DNA of 64,000 bases, taken from Sulfurimonas sp. HSL1-2. GTDB taxonomy: Bacteria > Campylobacterota > Campylobacteria > Campylobacterales > Sulfurimonadaceae. The notes beneath the pieces are model-generated. The model worked only from the letters and a program-made list of their open reading frames with translations, made no database searches and was not told the origin of the DNA. This document shows positions 34,332-44,576 of the stretch, one piece after another. Position 1 is the first letter of the stretch. The number at the start of each line of letters is the position of its first letter. The stretch covers positions 186,001-250,000 of the forward strand of contig NZ_CP147914.1 of the NCBI RefSeq assembly GCF_039645565.1, given 5' to 3'. The translations under genes and the position numbers were made by a program.

Positions 34332-35846
34332 TTATGTCCGGCGGCGGTAACTGAGCGCTTCGAGCAGATGCGCGGAGGTAATGGCGGCACTGCCGTCGAT
34401 ATCGGCGATGGTGCGGGCGACCTTCTGAAGCTTCTTGATGGCGCGGAAGGAGAGCGCGAATCGCTGAACGGCCTGTGTCAGCAACGCCTGGCCCTCGTTG
34501 TCGAGTCGGCAGTAGAGATCGATATGCGCATCGTCCAGGCGACCGTTGAGCACCTCCTGGCCGCGTGCGCGTTGCAGGGTATGGACCCGCAGTACTGTCT
34601 CGTGCATCGCTTCCGAGGTGAGTGAAGGCTTGTCCTCTGCCCGGACAGGCTGCATCAGTACATAGAGGTCGATCCGGTCGAGAAAAGGGTCGGAAAGCCG
34701 GGAACGGTAACGCCTGATCTCGAGGTCGGTGCAGCGGCACTCCAGGGCGTCGTTCAGCAGGTTGCCGCAGGGACAGGGGTTCATGGCGGAAATGAAAAGA
34801 AAGTCGGTGGGGTACTCCACCTTGGAGTGAACCCGCGAGATACGGATGCGTTTGTCTTCCAGGGGTTCGCGCAGGGCCTCGAGCACCTGTTTGGAGAAGT
34901 GGGGGAGCTCGTCAAAGAAGAGAATGCCGTTATGGGCCAGGCCCACTTCGCCGATCTGCGCCCGGTGGCTGCCGCCGCCGAAGATGGAGGCCGACGTGCC
35001 GCTGTGATGTGGCGAGCGGAAGGGGCGCAGCGGTGTGAAGTGGGGTTCCCTGCCTTCGAGGACGTCGAGTTTGGCGATGTCGAGGAGTTCACTGTCCGTC
35101 AGAGGCGGCAGCACATGGCGGAGCCGCTTGGCGATCATCGACTTTCCGGAACCGGGGCTCCCCTCAAGCAGGAGGTTGTGCATGCCGCACGCACTGATGA
35201 GCGCGGCGCGCTTTGCGACCTCCTGACCGCGTATCTCCCTGAAATCATCGGGATAATGCTTTCGGTAGTAGTAACGCACCCCGCCAAGGGTCTGTGCGGG
35301 AAAAGGGATGGCTTTCGGCTCCGCCGGGTGTACTTCGGCTCCGGGTTCCGCTTTGAAAAAGGCGATGGCTTCGCGCAGTGTGGCCGCACCGATAAAGGTG
35401 ATGCCGGGGATATTGGAGAGCTTGTCGAGTGCTTCCAGGGGAACGACGGCTTTTTGCAGCACGCCCCGGTTGGCCAGGGAGAGGATCAGCGGGTAAAGCA
35501 TGGCGTTTTCCTTGATGCTTCCGTCAAGTCCCAGCTCTCCGAACGCGTACCACTCGGAAAAGTCCTCTTCGGCATTGTCCAGGGCGATCAGGAGGGCCAT
35601 GGCCAGGTCGAACTGGCTGCCGTGTTTCTCGATATCGCTGGGGCTGAGGTTGATCGTGATGCGTTTCGGCGGGAAAGTGAAGTCGTTTGCGAGCAGGGCG
35701 CTTTTGACCCGTTCCCGCGCCTCGGAAATGGATGAAGAGGCCAGGCCGACTACGGTGAAGGAGGGAAGACCGCGTGTCAGCGTGGACTCGACAGTGACCG
35801 GAAGTGCGTCGATGCCTTCGAGGGTGGCACATTTGAGCTGTTTCAT
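34332..35846 (-). CDS. YifB/ComM-family Mg-chelatase-like AAA+ ATPase
   Basis: 504 residues. N-terminal ChlI/Lon-like domain (TRGLPSFTVVGLASSSISE), AAA+ core with Walker A LEGSPGSGKSMIAKRL and Walker B ILFFDELPHF, and a C-terminal Mg-chelatase domain with a CPCGN cysteine motif. ComM is a hexameric helicase that promotes branch migration in natural transformation and recombination. The start at 35846 has GGGAG eight bases upstream; a longer in-frame alternative at 35882 lacks this. A 7-bp hairpin at 34291-34313 lies past its stop. Confidence 0.92.
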   Translation of the reverse strand: MKQLKCATLEGIDALPVTVESTLTRGLPSFTVVGLASSSISEARERVKSALLANDFTFPPKRITINLSPSDIEKHGSQFDLAMALLIALDNAEEDFSEWYAFGELGLDGSIKENAMLYPLILSLANRGVLQKAVVPLEALDKLSNIPGITFIGAATLREAIAFFKAEPGAEVHPAEPKAIPFPAQTLGGVRYYYRKHYPDDFREIRGQEVAKRAALISACGMHNLLLEGSPGSGKSMIAKRLRHVLPPLTDSELLDIAKLDVLEGREPHFTPLRPFRSPHHSGTSASIFGGGSHRAQIGEVGLAHNGILFFDELPHFSKQVLEALREPLEDKRIRISRVHSKVEYPTDFLFISAMNPCPCGNLLNDALECRCTDLEIRRYRSRLSDPFLDRIDLYVLMQPVRAEDKPSLTSEAMHETVLRVHTLQRARGQEVLNGRLDDAHIDLYCRLDNEGQALLTQAVQRFALSFRAIKKLQKVARTIADIDGSAAITSAHLLEALSYRRRT

Positions 35847-36076
35847 GACGATACTCCCATAGGTCAGGAGATATAGTAGCACTTGTAAATTTATATGAAC
35901 ATTAAATGTTAATTAGCGTTTGAATGAATGGACTGCATGCGTGTATCCATTATTATGTGAATTGGGTATTGCGGAATGAGACTGCGTTCAGGGAATGCAC
36001 TATAAGTCGATGTCTATGAGTATAGGAATGAATTAAAAGGTGTTTTGGAGTTTGATACCCGGAGAAGGGAGTGCCG

Positions 36077-36598
36077 TCAGCTGCCCTTCTTCTCTTTCTG
36101 GATCCGCTTGTACTCTTTTTCGAACTTCTTGCGGCGGGTGTAGGTGAGCTTTTCGATGAAGAGCTTGCCGGCGAGGTGGTCCATCTCATGTTGGACGGCG
36201 ACGCTGAGCAGGCCGTCGGCTTCGAGGACCTGTTCGTTGCCGTGGCGGTCCTGGTAGCTGACGGTCACCGTCTCGAAGCGCTCGACGTCTTCGTAGAAGC
36301 CCGGGACGCTGAGGCACCCCTCCTGGTAGAAGGTCTTACCGTCACTGAGCACGATCTTCGGGTTGATGATCTCCAGCAGCTGCGCTTTGTCCTGCTCGCC
36401 CTGTTCGTCGGGAAGGTTGATGACCAGGACCTGGACCGGGTTGGCCACCTGGATGGCGGCCAGGCCGATGCCGTTGGAAGCGATCATCGTTTCGTACATG
36501 TCGTCCAGGAAGGTGTGCAGGGCTTCGTCGAAGAGCTCAACAGGTTTGGAGACCTGTTTGAGGCGTTTATCGGGGTAGGTGACGATCGGAAGCTGCAT
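36077..36598 (-). CDS. def: Peptide deformylase
   Basis: 173 residues. Removes the formyl group from nascent proteins. All three motifs are intact: GIGLAAIQV (43-51), EGCLSVPG (metal ligand Cys-95) and HEMDH (His-137, Glu-138, His-141). Follows clpP by 16 bases in a tig-clpP-def gene string, so the three early protein-maturation functions are together. The 194 bases between it and yifB are AT-rich with nothing else recognised. Confidence 0.97.
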   Translation of the reverse strand: MQLPIVTYPDKRLKQVSKPVELFDEALHTFLDDMYETMIASNGIGLAAIQVANPVQVLVINLPDEQGEQDKAQLLEIINPKIVLSDGKTFYQEGCLSVPGFYEDVERFETVTVSYQDRHGNEQVLEADGLLSVAVQHEMDHLAGKLFIEKLTYTRRKKFEKEYKRIQKEKKGS

Positions 36599-36614
36599 GG
36601 GAAGCGTCCGTCGC

Positions 36615-37205
36615 TTATTTCTTCGCGTTTTTGACGAGGACTTCGTCGATGATGCCGTAGGTTTTGGCTTCTTCGGCGCTCATGAAGAAGTCGCGGTCGG
36701 TATCTTTCTCGACCTTTTTGAGGCTCTGGCCGGTGTTCTTGGCGAGAATGCCGTTGAGCTCCTTTTTCATGCGCAGGATCTCGTTGGCCTGGATCTCGAT
36801 ATCGGTCGCCTGTCCCTGGGCGCCGCCGAGGGGCTGGTGGATCATGATGCGCGCGTGCGGCAGGGCGAAACGTTTGCCGTGGGCGCCGGAGCTGAGCAGG
36901 AAGGAACCCATTGAGGCCGCCTGGCCGATACAGATCGTGGCGACGTCGGGACGGATGTAGTTCATCGTATCGAAGATCGCCATCCCTGAGGTGACGACGC
37001 CGCCCGGGGAGTTGATGTAGAAGTAGATGTCTTTATCCGGATCCTCCGCTTCGAGGAAGAGCATCTGCGCGACGATGGTCGAAGCGACGGCGTCATTGAC
37101 CTCGCCGCTGAGCATGATGATGCGGTCTTTGAGGAGGCGGGAGTAGATGTCGTAGGAGCGTTCGCCCCGCGCACTTTTTTCAATGACGTACGGAATATAG
37201 CTCAT
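36615..37205 (-). CDS. clpP: ATP-dependent Clp protease proteolytic subunit
   Basis: 196 residues. Serine protease that forms a double heptamer and degrades proteins delivered by ClpX or ClpA. Catalytic Ser-98 in [10 protein letters not shown], His-123 in [10 protein letters not shown] and Asp in the segment [14 protein letters not shown]. The N-terminus [19 protein letters not shown] is the conserved axial-loop region. Three bases after tig. Confidence 0.98.
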   Translation of the reverse strand: MSYIPYVIEKSARGERSYDIYSRLLKDRIIMLSGEVNDAVASTIVAQMLFLEAEDPDKDIYFYINSPGGVVTSGMAIFDTMNYIRPDVATICIGQAASMGSFLLSSGAHGKRFALPHARIMIHQPLGGAQGQATDIEIQANEILRMKKELNGILAKNTGQSLKKVEKDTDRDFFMSAEEAKTYGIIDEVLVKNAKK

Positions 37206-37208
37206 GGG

Positions 37209-38519
37209 TTACTCTTCGGTCGTCGCCGTCTTGGCGTTGAGAAGGCCGCTGAGCACTTTGTCTTCGACCATCGCCATCTGGATTGCCGGCAGGTAGCCGC
37301 TCTCTTGGTAGTGGCTGTAGACTGCCTGCGGGTCCTGACCTGTCTGCATCGCTTCGAAGTAGATCGTCTGCATGACTTCCTGCTCGTTGACGTTGACGCC
37401 TTCGGCTTTGGCCAGGGCGTCAATGATGAAGGTCGCCTTGACGGAGCGCGTGGCGTCATCACGGAAGGTTTCGCGGAGCTCTTTGACCTTCTCCTGGTCC
37501 TCGCGCAGCGCAGTGATCTCCTCTTCGCTCATTTCACGCGCTTTGTTGTTCAGCGCCATGTCCATCTCCTGCTCGACGACGAACTCCGGCAGGTCGAAGC
37601 TGTACGCAGCGACGAATGCCTCGAGCAGTTCCGGCTTGAGTTTTTCGTTGAAGAGTTTGCTGCGCTCTTCGTTCTCGAGCTGCTTCTGGACCTGTTCTTT
37701 GACCATATCCATTGTCGGCTCTTCTTCGCCCGGCAGCAGCTGCTTGGCCAGTTTTGCGTCCATGCGGACTTTCTCTTTGGTCTGGATCTTGTGCAGTTTC
37801 ACTTTGAACTGTGCCGGTTTGCCGGCCAGTTTTTCGCTGCCGTAGCTTTCCGGGAAGGTGACGTCGATCATTTTTTCGTCGCCCGCTTTCATACCGATGA
37901 TCTGCTCTTCGAAGCCCGGGATGAACTGGCCGCTGCCGATGTTGAGCGGGAACTCTTCGGCTTTGCCGCCCTCGAACGCTTCACCGTCGAGGAAACCTTC
38001 GAAGTCGATAACGGCAGTGTCGCCCTCTTCGACCGGACGGTCCTCTTCAACGTCAACGAAAGGCGCCTGTGCTTTCGCGATCTCCTGGATACGGTCCGTG
38101 ACCGCTTTGGCAGAGATCTTCGGTGCTTTGACCTCCGGAACGTGTGCCTGGTAGTCGCCGAGGTCGATCTCGGGACGCATCGCAACTTTGATCGTCATCT
38201 CGATGGTGCCGTCCTCTTTCTTGTCGAACTTGGAGAACTGCGGTTCGCCGATCAGGGCGTCTGCTGCGACGCTGAGGGCATTGAGTCCTTCGTTGAGGGC
38301 TTCGCGGACCGCCTGGCTTTCGGCATCCTGCATGAGGCGTTCGCCGTACTGTTTCTTGACTGCGTTAACGGGGACTTTACCTTTGCGGAAACCCGGGATG
38401 TTTGCTTGCTTGCTCAGCTCTTTGGCCATGTTGTCGAAATGCTTGTCCAGGTCACTTGCAGTGACGGTCGCGCTGATTTCGGCATTGGCTGCGTTGATTT
38501 TGTTGGTGCTCATTTCCAT
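37209..38519 (-). CDS. tig: Trigger factor chaperone
   Basis: 436 residues. Ribosome-associated chaperone and prolyl isomerase. The N-terminal ribosome-binding loop appears as IPGFRKGKVP, the FKBP-type domain (about 160-250) has VEEGDTAVIDFEGFLDG, and the C-terminal arm domain follows. A second ATG two codons later (MSTNKINA) is an equally possible start. Divergent from nifS. Confidence 0.97.
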   Translation of the reverse strand: MEMSTNKINAANAEISATVTASDLDKHFDNMAKELSKQANIPGFRKGKVPVNAVKKQYGERLMQDAESQAVREALNEGLNALSVAADALIGEPQFSKFDKKEDGTIEMTIKVAMRPEIDLGDYQAHVPEVKAPKISAKAVTDRIQEIAKAQAPFVDVEEDRPVEEGDTAVIDFEGFLDGEAFEGGKAEEFPLNIGSGQFIPGFEEQIIGMKAGDEKMIDVTFPESYGSEKLAGKPAQFKVKLHKIQTKEKVRMDAKLAKQLLPGEEEPTMDMVKEQVQKQLENEERSKLFNEKLKPELLEAFVAAYSFDLPEFVVEQEMDMALNNKAREMSEEEITALREDQEKVKELRETFRDDATRSVKATFIIDALAKAEGVNVNEQEVMQTIYFEAMQTGQDPQAVYSHYQESGYLPAIQMAMVEDKVLSGLLNAKTATTEE

Positions 38520-38769
38520 GGTGATCTCTTACCTTTATCTTCTGTTTCTTCCGGTTCGGCCCATGCGGCAATACGGAGAAAAATTGCGCAATTCTACCTT
38601 AATTAGATTAACATCACTCTTAGTTTTCGGCGGTACGGGCTTCTTAAGCTTTTTTAAGTATAAAAATTGATTAAGGAAGTTCTAACGACAGATGATCTAA
38701 TATCTCACCACGCAAAAGAGGACAAAAATTGTCTTTTTTAAAATTGTTATCAAAATACGTTTGAATTGA

Positions 38770-39990
<1,221 letters not shown>

Positions 39991-40015
39991 GAATTAGAGA
40001 GAGAAGGAAAGCATT

Positions 40016-40990
40016 ATGGCAAAGAATGATCTGTTTGGCGCATCCCTGTGGGATGAGTACTCCAACAAGGTAACGACACTGATGAACAACCCCCAGCACC
40101 AGGGGGAGATCACAGAGGAAGAAGCGGCGGCACACGGCAACAAGCTGATCGTCGCGGACTTCGGCGCGGAGAGCTGCGGCGACGCCGTACGCCTCTACTG
40201 GGAAGTCAACCCGGCGAACGATGTTATCGAGAACTCCAAGTTCAAGAGCTTCGGCTGCGGTACCGCGATCGCCAGCTCCGATATGATGACACAGCTCTGT
40301 CTGGGCAAAACAGTCGACGAAGCGGTCAAGATCACCAACATCGACGTCGAAATGGCGCTGCGCGATACGCCGGACGTTCCGGCTGTTCCGCCGCAGAAGA
40401 TGCACTGTTCGGTCATGGCCTATGACGTTATCAAGAAAGCGGCGGGCCTTTACAAGGGCGTCGACGCGGAGAGCTTCGAAGAGGAGATCATCGTCTGTGA
40501 ATGTGCACGCGTCAGCCTTTCGACCCTGAAAGAGGTCATCAAGCTCAACGACCTGCACACGATCGAGCAGGTGACCGACTATACGAAAGCGGGCGGTTTC
40601 TGTAAGAGCTGTATCAAACCGGGCGGCCACGAAGCGCGCGAATACTACCTCGTCGATATCCTGGCCGACGTCCGCCGTGAGATGGACGAAGCCAAGATGA
40701 AAGCGGCTGCGGAAGCGGGCCTCGGCGGCGATTTCGAGAAGATGACGCTGGTCCAGAAGATCAAGGCGATCGACGCCGTCGTCGACGAGAATATCCGCCA
40801 GTTCCTCATCATGGACGGCGGGAACATGGAAGTCATCGACGTCAAGGACGGCGAAGATTACATCGATGTCTACATCCGCTACCTGGGCTCATGCTCCGGC
40901 TGCGCGAGCTCCAGTACGGGCACGCTCTACGCCATCGAAGCGGCCCTCAAAGAGAAGCTCTCCGACAAGATCCGCGTTCTGCCGATCTGA
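40016..40990 (+). CDS. nifU: NifU three-domain Fe-S scaffold protein
   Basis: 324 residues. N-terminal IscU-like domain with cysteines in FGCGTAIASSDMM and KMHCSVMAYD; a BFD-like [2Fe-2S] middle domain with CECARVS and GGFCKSCIKPGG; a C-terminal NifU domain with LGSCSGCASSS. All ligand cysteines are present. It builds Fe-S clusters with NifS sulfur and passes them on to PorD, CcoG and other proteins. AAGGAAAGC is the ribosome-binding region. Confidence 0.97.
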   Translation: MAKNDLFGASLWDEYSNKVTTLMNNPQHQGEITEEEAAAHGNKLIVADFGAESCGDAVRLYWEVNPANDVIENSKFKSFGCGTAIASSDMMTQLCLGKTVDEAVKITNIDVEMALRDTPDVPAVPPQKMHCSVMAYDVIKKAAGLYKGVDAESFEEEIIVCECARVSLSTLKEVIKLNDLHTIEQVTDYTKAGGFCKSCIKPGGHEAREYYLVDILADVRREMDEAKMKAAAEAGLGGDFEKMTLVQKIKAIDAVVDENIRQFLIMDGGNMEVIDVKDGEDYIDVYIRYLGSCSGCASSSTGTLYAIEAALKEKLSDKIRVLPI

Positions 40991-40999
40991 CGACATGAC

Positions 41000-41016
41000 G
41001 AGGGGCCACGCCCCTC
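41000..41016 (+). terminator. Hairpin after nifU
   Basis: GAGGGGC (41000-41006) pairs perfectly with GCCCCTC (41010-41016) around CAC, ten bases after the stop. The following bases are C-rich rather than T-rich, so a terminator is likely but not certain. Confidence 0.55.
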
Positions 41017-41128
41017 TCACCCTCCCGTACTCTTAACGATTTCACCCCTTTTTTTATCAGCGGCTGTTGCTTAAATGCCGACTTTTCCTGTACAATGCCG
41101 CCTTTCAAACGTTCACAAGGAGATAATA

Positions 41129-41698
41129 ATGTTCAAAAACATACTGGCACTGATCGGTGCAGTGACACTGGTCGCGGTGATCGGCGGATACGCGATGTTC
41201 GGCGGCAAAGTCCAGCAACTTGACGGCGGCGCGCTTCCGGCATATATGAAGATGTTCGGTAACATCCTGGAAAACGGCGATGCAGCCCGCGCCATGATGA
41301 AAGAGTGGAAGATCAGTGATGAGGTCTCCAACGACGACGCGTCGGAGTTGATCAAGTCCCTGGCCGAAGAGTACAACATGCGCATTACAGGCGACGTCAA
41401 AATGTATACGAAAGATGACGCGGTCGCGGGAGAAATCAAGCATGCGCGTATCTTCTCGCTGTGCAGCCTTCCGATCGCAAAAGTGTTCCTGAACTATTCA
41501 CGCTGGTACGGCGGATTTATGCCGTGCCGTATCATGCTCGTCGAATACGGAAACGGCGACCGCTTCCTCGTTGCAATGGACATGACACTGGCGATCCACG
41601 GCGGCCACCCGCTCCCCGACGACATGCTTGCGATGGCGCTCACTGTCAAGAAAGCGATGGAAGAGATTCCGGAACGCGTTGCCAAAGGCGATTTCTAA
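41129..41698 (+). CDS. DUF302 domain protein with N-terminal signal anchor
   Basis: 189 residues. One N-terminal hydrophobic segment (about 5-23, ILALIGAVTLVAVIGGYAM) anchors or exports the protein. The C-terminal part matches the DUF302 pattern: ARIFSLCSLPIAKVFL, then GGFMPCRIMLVEYGNGDR. ATG 41129 is chosen since AAGGAGAT lies just upstream; earlier in-frame codons lack a site. DUF302 has no agreed function and may be a lipid or heme-related binding fold. Confidence 0.82.
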   Translation: MFKNILALIGAVTLVAVIGGYAMFGGKVQQLDGGALPAYMKMFGNILENGDAARAMMKEWKISDEVSNDDASELIKSLAEEYNMRITGDVKMYTKDDAVAGEIKHARIFSLCSLPIAKVFLNYSRWYGGFMPCRIMLVEYGNGDRFLVAMDMTLAIHGGHPLPDDMLAMALTVKKAMEEIPERVAKGDF

Positions 41699-41709
41699 CC
41701 CCTTTTTGT

Positions 41710-41743
41710 TCGGGCCCTCTCCGGCCCGAGCCTCCTCTTTTTT
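41710..41743 (+). terminator. Terminator after the DUF302 gene
   Basis: TCGGGCC (41710-41716) pairs with GGCCCGA (41723-41729) around CTCTCC, and a run of six T residues at 41738-41743 follows. Good intrinsic terminator. Confidence 0.8.
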
Positions 41744-41767
41744 ACCCCGGATAGTCTACAATCCTGT

Positions 41768-42214
41768 ATGCATTTCGTTTTATACATCCATATTCTTTCC
41801 GCGACGGCATGGATCGGCGGGTCACTGCTGCTTTTCGCGTTGGGCGTTTTGCTGCGCGACAAAGAGGCGCAGCGGCAGACCTACGAACACCTGGGGCCCA
41901 TCTACGGCTGGTTCGAGGTGTTCTGGCTGGTCTCGCTCTGGGTGACGGGGACGATGCTCTACCTTCACCACGGCTTTCACGAGGTCTTCAAGTATGCCTA
42001 CGACTCGGAGCTGTCGCAGATGATGCACCACAAGGTCTACCTGGTCATCGTTTTGACAATGTTAACGTTTGTTCATCTTGTCATCGCCTTCAAAACACAT
42101 ATGATCAGCCGGACGAAGTGGCAGCAGATGCTCTCAAGGGGGAGTTCGCTGGGGATCTTTTTCCTCAACCTGATCATCCTCTGGTATGCGATCGGCGTGC
42201 GGAGTATGTTGTAG
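41768..42214 (+). CDS. CopD-like four-helix membrane protein
   Basis: 148 residues with four predicted transmembrane helices. The first helix has IHILSATAWIGGSLLLF, the His/Trp-Gly-Gly pattern of the CopD/DUF2269-type superfamily. Other conserved-looking histidines are in YLHHGFHE and MMHHKVYL and could bind heme or copper. No copC or copper ATPase is adjacent. It overlaps the region before the Aat-like gene. Function uncertain. Confidence 0.78.
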   Translation: MHFVLYIHILSATAWIGGSLLLFALGVLLRDKEAQRQTYEHLGPIYGWFEVFWLVSLWVTGTMLYLHHGFHEVFKYAYDSELSQMMHHKVYLVIVLTMLTFVHLVIAFKTHMISRTKWQQMLSRGSSLGIFFLNLIILWYAIGVRSML

Positions 42215-42269
42215 CAGATGGCGGCGGAAACGGAAAAGTTCCCGGATCAAGCGGCAAAAGCGGTACGTC

Positions 42270-42977
42270 ATGGTTTACCGGATTGACCGTGAAACCCTCG
42301 GGAATCTTCGTATTCTTGAGCAGATCTACCGCGACATGGAACACGATTACTACTGGAGCGACGATTTTTCCGAGGCGATGTACGTCGCGCTGGCCAATGC
42401 CGGCTTTATCAGCGTGTCGTTTTCGTACGAGGGCAGACAGCTTCTGCTGGGGGAGATTCAGAAAGAATACGCGCTTTTGCAGTTCGATGCAATGCATGTC
42501 AGCAAGAAGGTGACAAAGCTGCTGCGCAGGGCGAATTACCGGCTCGCTTTCAACACGGCCTTTGACGATGTCATCCGCGGGATACAGGCAGCGCATACGG
42601 AGTGCTGGATGGTCGGGAAGTATGCGGCGCTGCTGCGGCAGCTGAATGACCGTAGCGGTGATGCCTTCAGGCTTATGAGCGTGGAACTGTTCGACGAAGA
42701 GACGGGCACCCTCGTTGCCGGCGAGATCGGCTACATCACTGCCAACAATATCTATACCAGCCTCTCGGGGTTCCACAGCCCCGAGCGGCGTTACAACAGC
42801 TGGGGGACGCTGCAGCTGGTCCTATTGGGCAGGCACCTGCAGAACGCCGGTCTGCGCTTTTGGAATATGGGGCATCCCCATATGAAATACAAGAACGACC
42901 TGGGTGCCGTGATCGTTCCGCGCCCCGTGTTTTTGAAGCTCTGGTATCCGCGACGGTTCGGTTCACTCGCTATCTAG
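42270..42977 (+). CDS. Divergent Aat-like (leucyl/phenylalanyl-tRNA-protein transferase family) protein
   Basis: 235 residues. Matches the Aat/GNAT-type fold in order: VSKKVTKLLRRANYRLAF aligns with the Aat segment after its WWSPDPR motif, AAHTECWMVGKYAALLRQL resembles the TWITxxxxxAYxxLH region, and LGAVIVPRPVFL resembles the LGACEIPRxxYL end. The N-terminal WWSPDPR motif itself is replaced by SFSYEGRQLLLGEI. It may add amino acids to protein N-termini for degradation, but the divergence makes another substrate possible. The ribosome-binding site before ATG 42270 is weak; an in-frame ATG at 42186 overlaps the CopD-like gene. Confidence 0.7.
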   Translation: MVYRIDRETLGNLRILEQIYRDMEHDYYWSDDFSEAMYVALANAGFISVSFSYEGRQLLLGEIQKEYALLQFDAMHVSKKVTKLLRRANYRLAFNTAFDDVIRGIQAAHTECWMVGKYAALLRQLNDRSGDAFRLMSVELFDEETGTLVAGEIGYITANNIYTSLSGFHSPERRYNSWGTLQLVLLGRHLQNAGLRFWNMGHPHMKYKNDLGAVIVPRPVFLKLWYPRRFGSLAI

Positions 42978-43006
42978 AGGACGGAGCGCTCTTCTAACGC
43001 GTTGTT

Positions 43007-44479
43007 TTAGAGGTTCTTGTCGAACCAGTTCGCGACTTCCGAGCGGATCGTGTGGCGCAGCTGGATGCCCGCGAGGAAATCGCTGTGCTGTGCCTTGTTG
43101 AGCATCGTCACGAGGGCGTTGCGGCGTTTGGAGAGGAAGGGGTGGTCGATCTGGTGCGGGTCGCCCATGACAACCAGGCGGGTCTCGTCGCCCATCCGCG
43201 TCCCGATCAGTTTCATCGTCGCGTTCGTCATGTTCTGCGCTTCGTCGATGATGACGAATTTGCGCGAGATCGTCGTCCCGCGCATGTGGGCGATATCCAT
43301 GACCTCGATGTTGTATTTGGCCATAAAGAGCTCCGTCGCATTCTCGCGCTTGGTGGAGTTCGTATTGCCCGTAAACTCCACCTGGGATTCGATGGAGTGC
43401 TTGTTCTGGTGCTCTATCGTGTAGTTGATGGCGGAGTAGAGTGGGTACATGAAGTAGCCGAGTTTTTCGTGTTCATCGCCTTTGCGAAAGCCCAGCTCCG
43501 CCTGCGGGTCGGAGGCGGTGACGGTGTTGCGCGCGTAGACGATCCCCTCGACGATCCCCTCTTTGACCATCTCCAGGCCCGCCTGCAGCGCCATCAGGGT
43601 CTTGCCCGATCCGGTCGAACCGGCGACGACGGTCAGGTGGTTCTGCGGGTGGGTGAGAATGGTGTAGTAGAACTTCTGCTCCAGGTTGATGGGGCGGATG
43701 AGGGTCTCGTCGAAATACTCGCCGAAGCGCTTGTCGAAGTCGCACCACTCCAGGTGGCCGTTATAGATGACGGCATAGCGCTGCAGCCCGGTTTCGTAGA
43801 TCTCGTTGTGCCCTTCGCTCGTCGCCTCCTGGATAAAACTGAACTGCTCGAAGTTGCGGAAATCGGCATCTGTACCCAGTTCGGGCTCGTCGTGATAGGT
43901 GACGGTGTGCGCGAATTCGATGGCGTCGGGACGCTCGACGCTGGCGTTTCGGAGGCTCTGTGCCTCGATCCCCTGCACCTCGGCCGCAATTTTGAACGAG
44001 ATGTCGTTCGTGACGAGTTTGAGATGATAGTCCGAGGCGATCTCCGCGATCTTCGCGTCGTTGAAGCCCTTGGGTTCGGAGTAGGATTTGGCAATCCGGT
44101 ACTCTTCGCGGTAGATGATCAGCAGTTCGACATTCGTTTCGCCCCCCGCTTCGGGGTTGAGGTCCGGCGCAAAGGGGAGGGTGAGCCGGTAGTAGCAGTC
44201 GCTGTTGTTGGGGGCCGTTTCGCGGGAGCGGCGCAGCGGTTCGGGGAGTTCTTCGAAGCGCAGGGTCTGCCCGACCTCGTAGTCGGCGAGCCGGAAGAAC
44301 TCCCGGGCACGGAACCCGGCATCCGAGCGCATGTCGTCTTTTTTGTTGTTGAGTTCGGCAAGCACCGTGTTGGTGATGGCGACAATGTTCTTGTTGTTTT
44401 CGGAAATGCGGAGGATATTGGCCGGATCGTCAAGGATCACCGAGGTGTCGAGGAGGTAGTATTTTTGTGTGGGACTCAT
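43007..44479 (-). CDS. PhoH-family ATPase with N-terminal PIN domain
   Basis: 490 residues. N-terminal PIN RNase domain (about 5-150) with acidic residues in LLDTSVILDDP and NTVLAELNNKKDD. C-terminal PhoH ATPase: Walker A VAGSTGSGKTLMALQ (about 283-297) and Walker B FVIIDEAQNMT. Proteins of this YlaK/PhoH2 type are RNA helicase-nucleases, related to toxin-antitoxin PhoH2. Monocistronic; upstream 97 bases hold no other gene. Confidence 0.95.
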   Translation of the reverse strand: MSPTQKYYLLDTSVILDDPANILRISENNKNIVAITNTVLAELNNKKDDMRSDAGFRAREFFRLADYEVGQTLRFEELPEPLRRSRETAPNNSDCYYRLTLPFAPDLNPEAGGETNVELLIIYREEYRIAKSYSEPKGFNDAKIAEIASDYHLKLVTNDISFKIAAEVQGIEAQSLRNASVERPDAIEFAHTVTYHDEPELGTDADFRNFEQFSFIQEATSEGHNEIYETGLQRYAVIYNGHLEWCDFDKRFGEYFDETLIRPINLEQKFYYTILTHPQNHLTVVAGSTGSGKTLMALQAGLEMVKEGIVEGIVYARNTVTASDPQAELGFRKGDEHEKLGYFMYPLYSAINYTIEHQNKHSIESQVEFTGNTNSTKRENATELFMAKYNIEVMDIAHMRGTTISRKFVIIDEAQNMTNATMKLIGTRMGDETRLVVMGDPHQIDHPFLSKRRNALVTMLNKAQHSDFLAGIQLRHTIRSEVANWFDKNL

Positions 44480-44576
44480 GGAAAGAGCATCCTTCGGTCA
44501 TATGAGTTAAATTGATTATAACCCTGCAAAGCTTAATGCGGAAGGATGTGGGTGGACGAAGTTTGGGCAGCACGCC

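Noticed and set aside
37305-38606. A 433-codon plus-strand frame opposite trigger factor
   Set aside because: Trigger factor on the minus strand is unmistakable, and the antisense frame is Phe/Val/Asp-rich with no domain.
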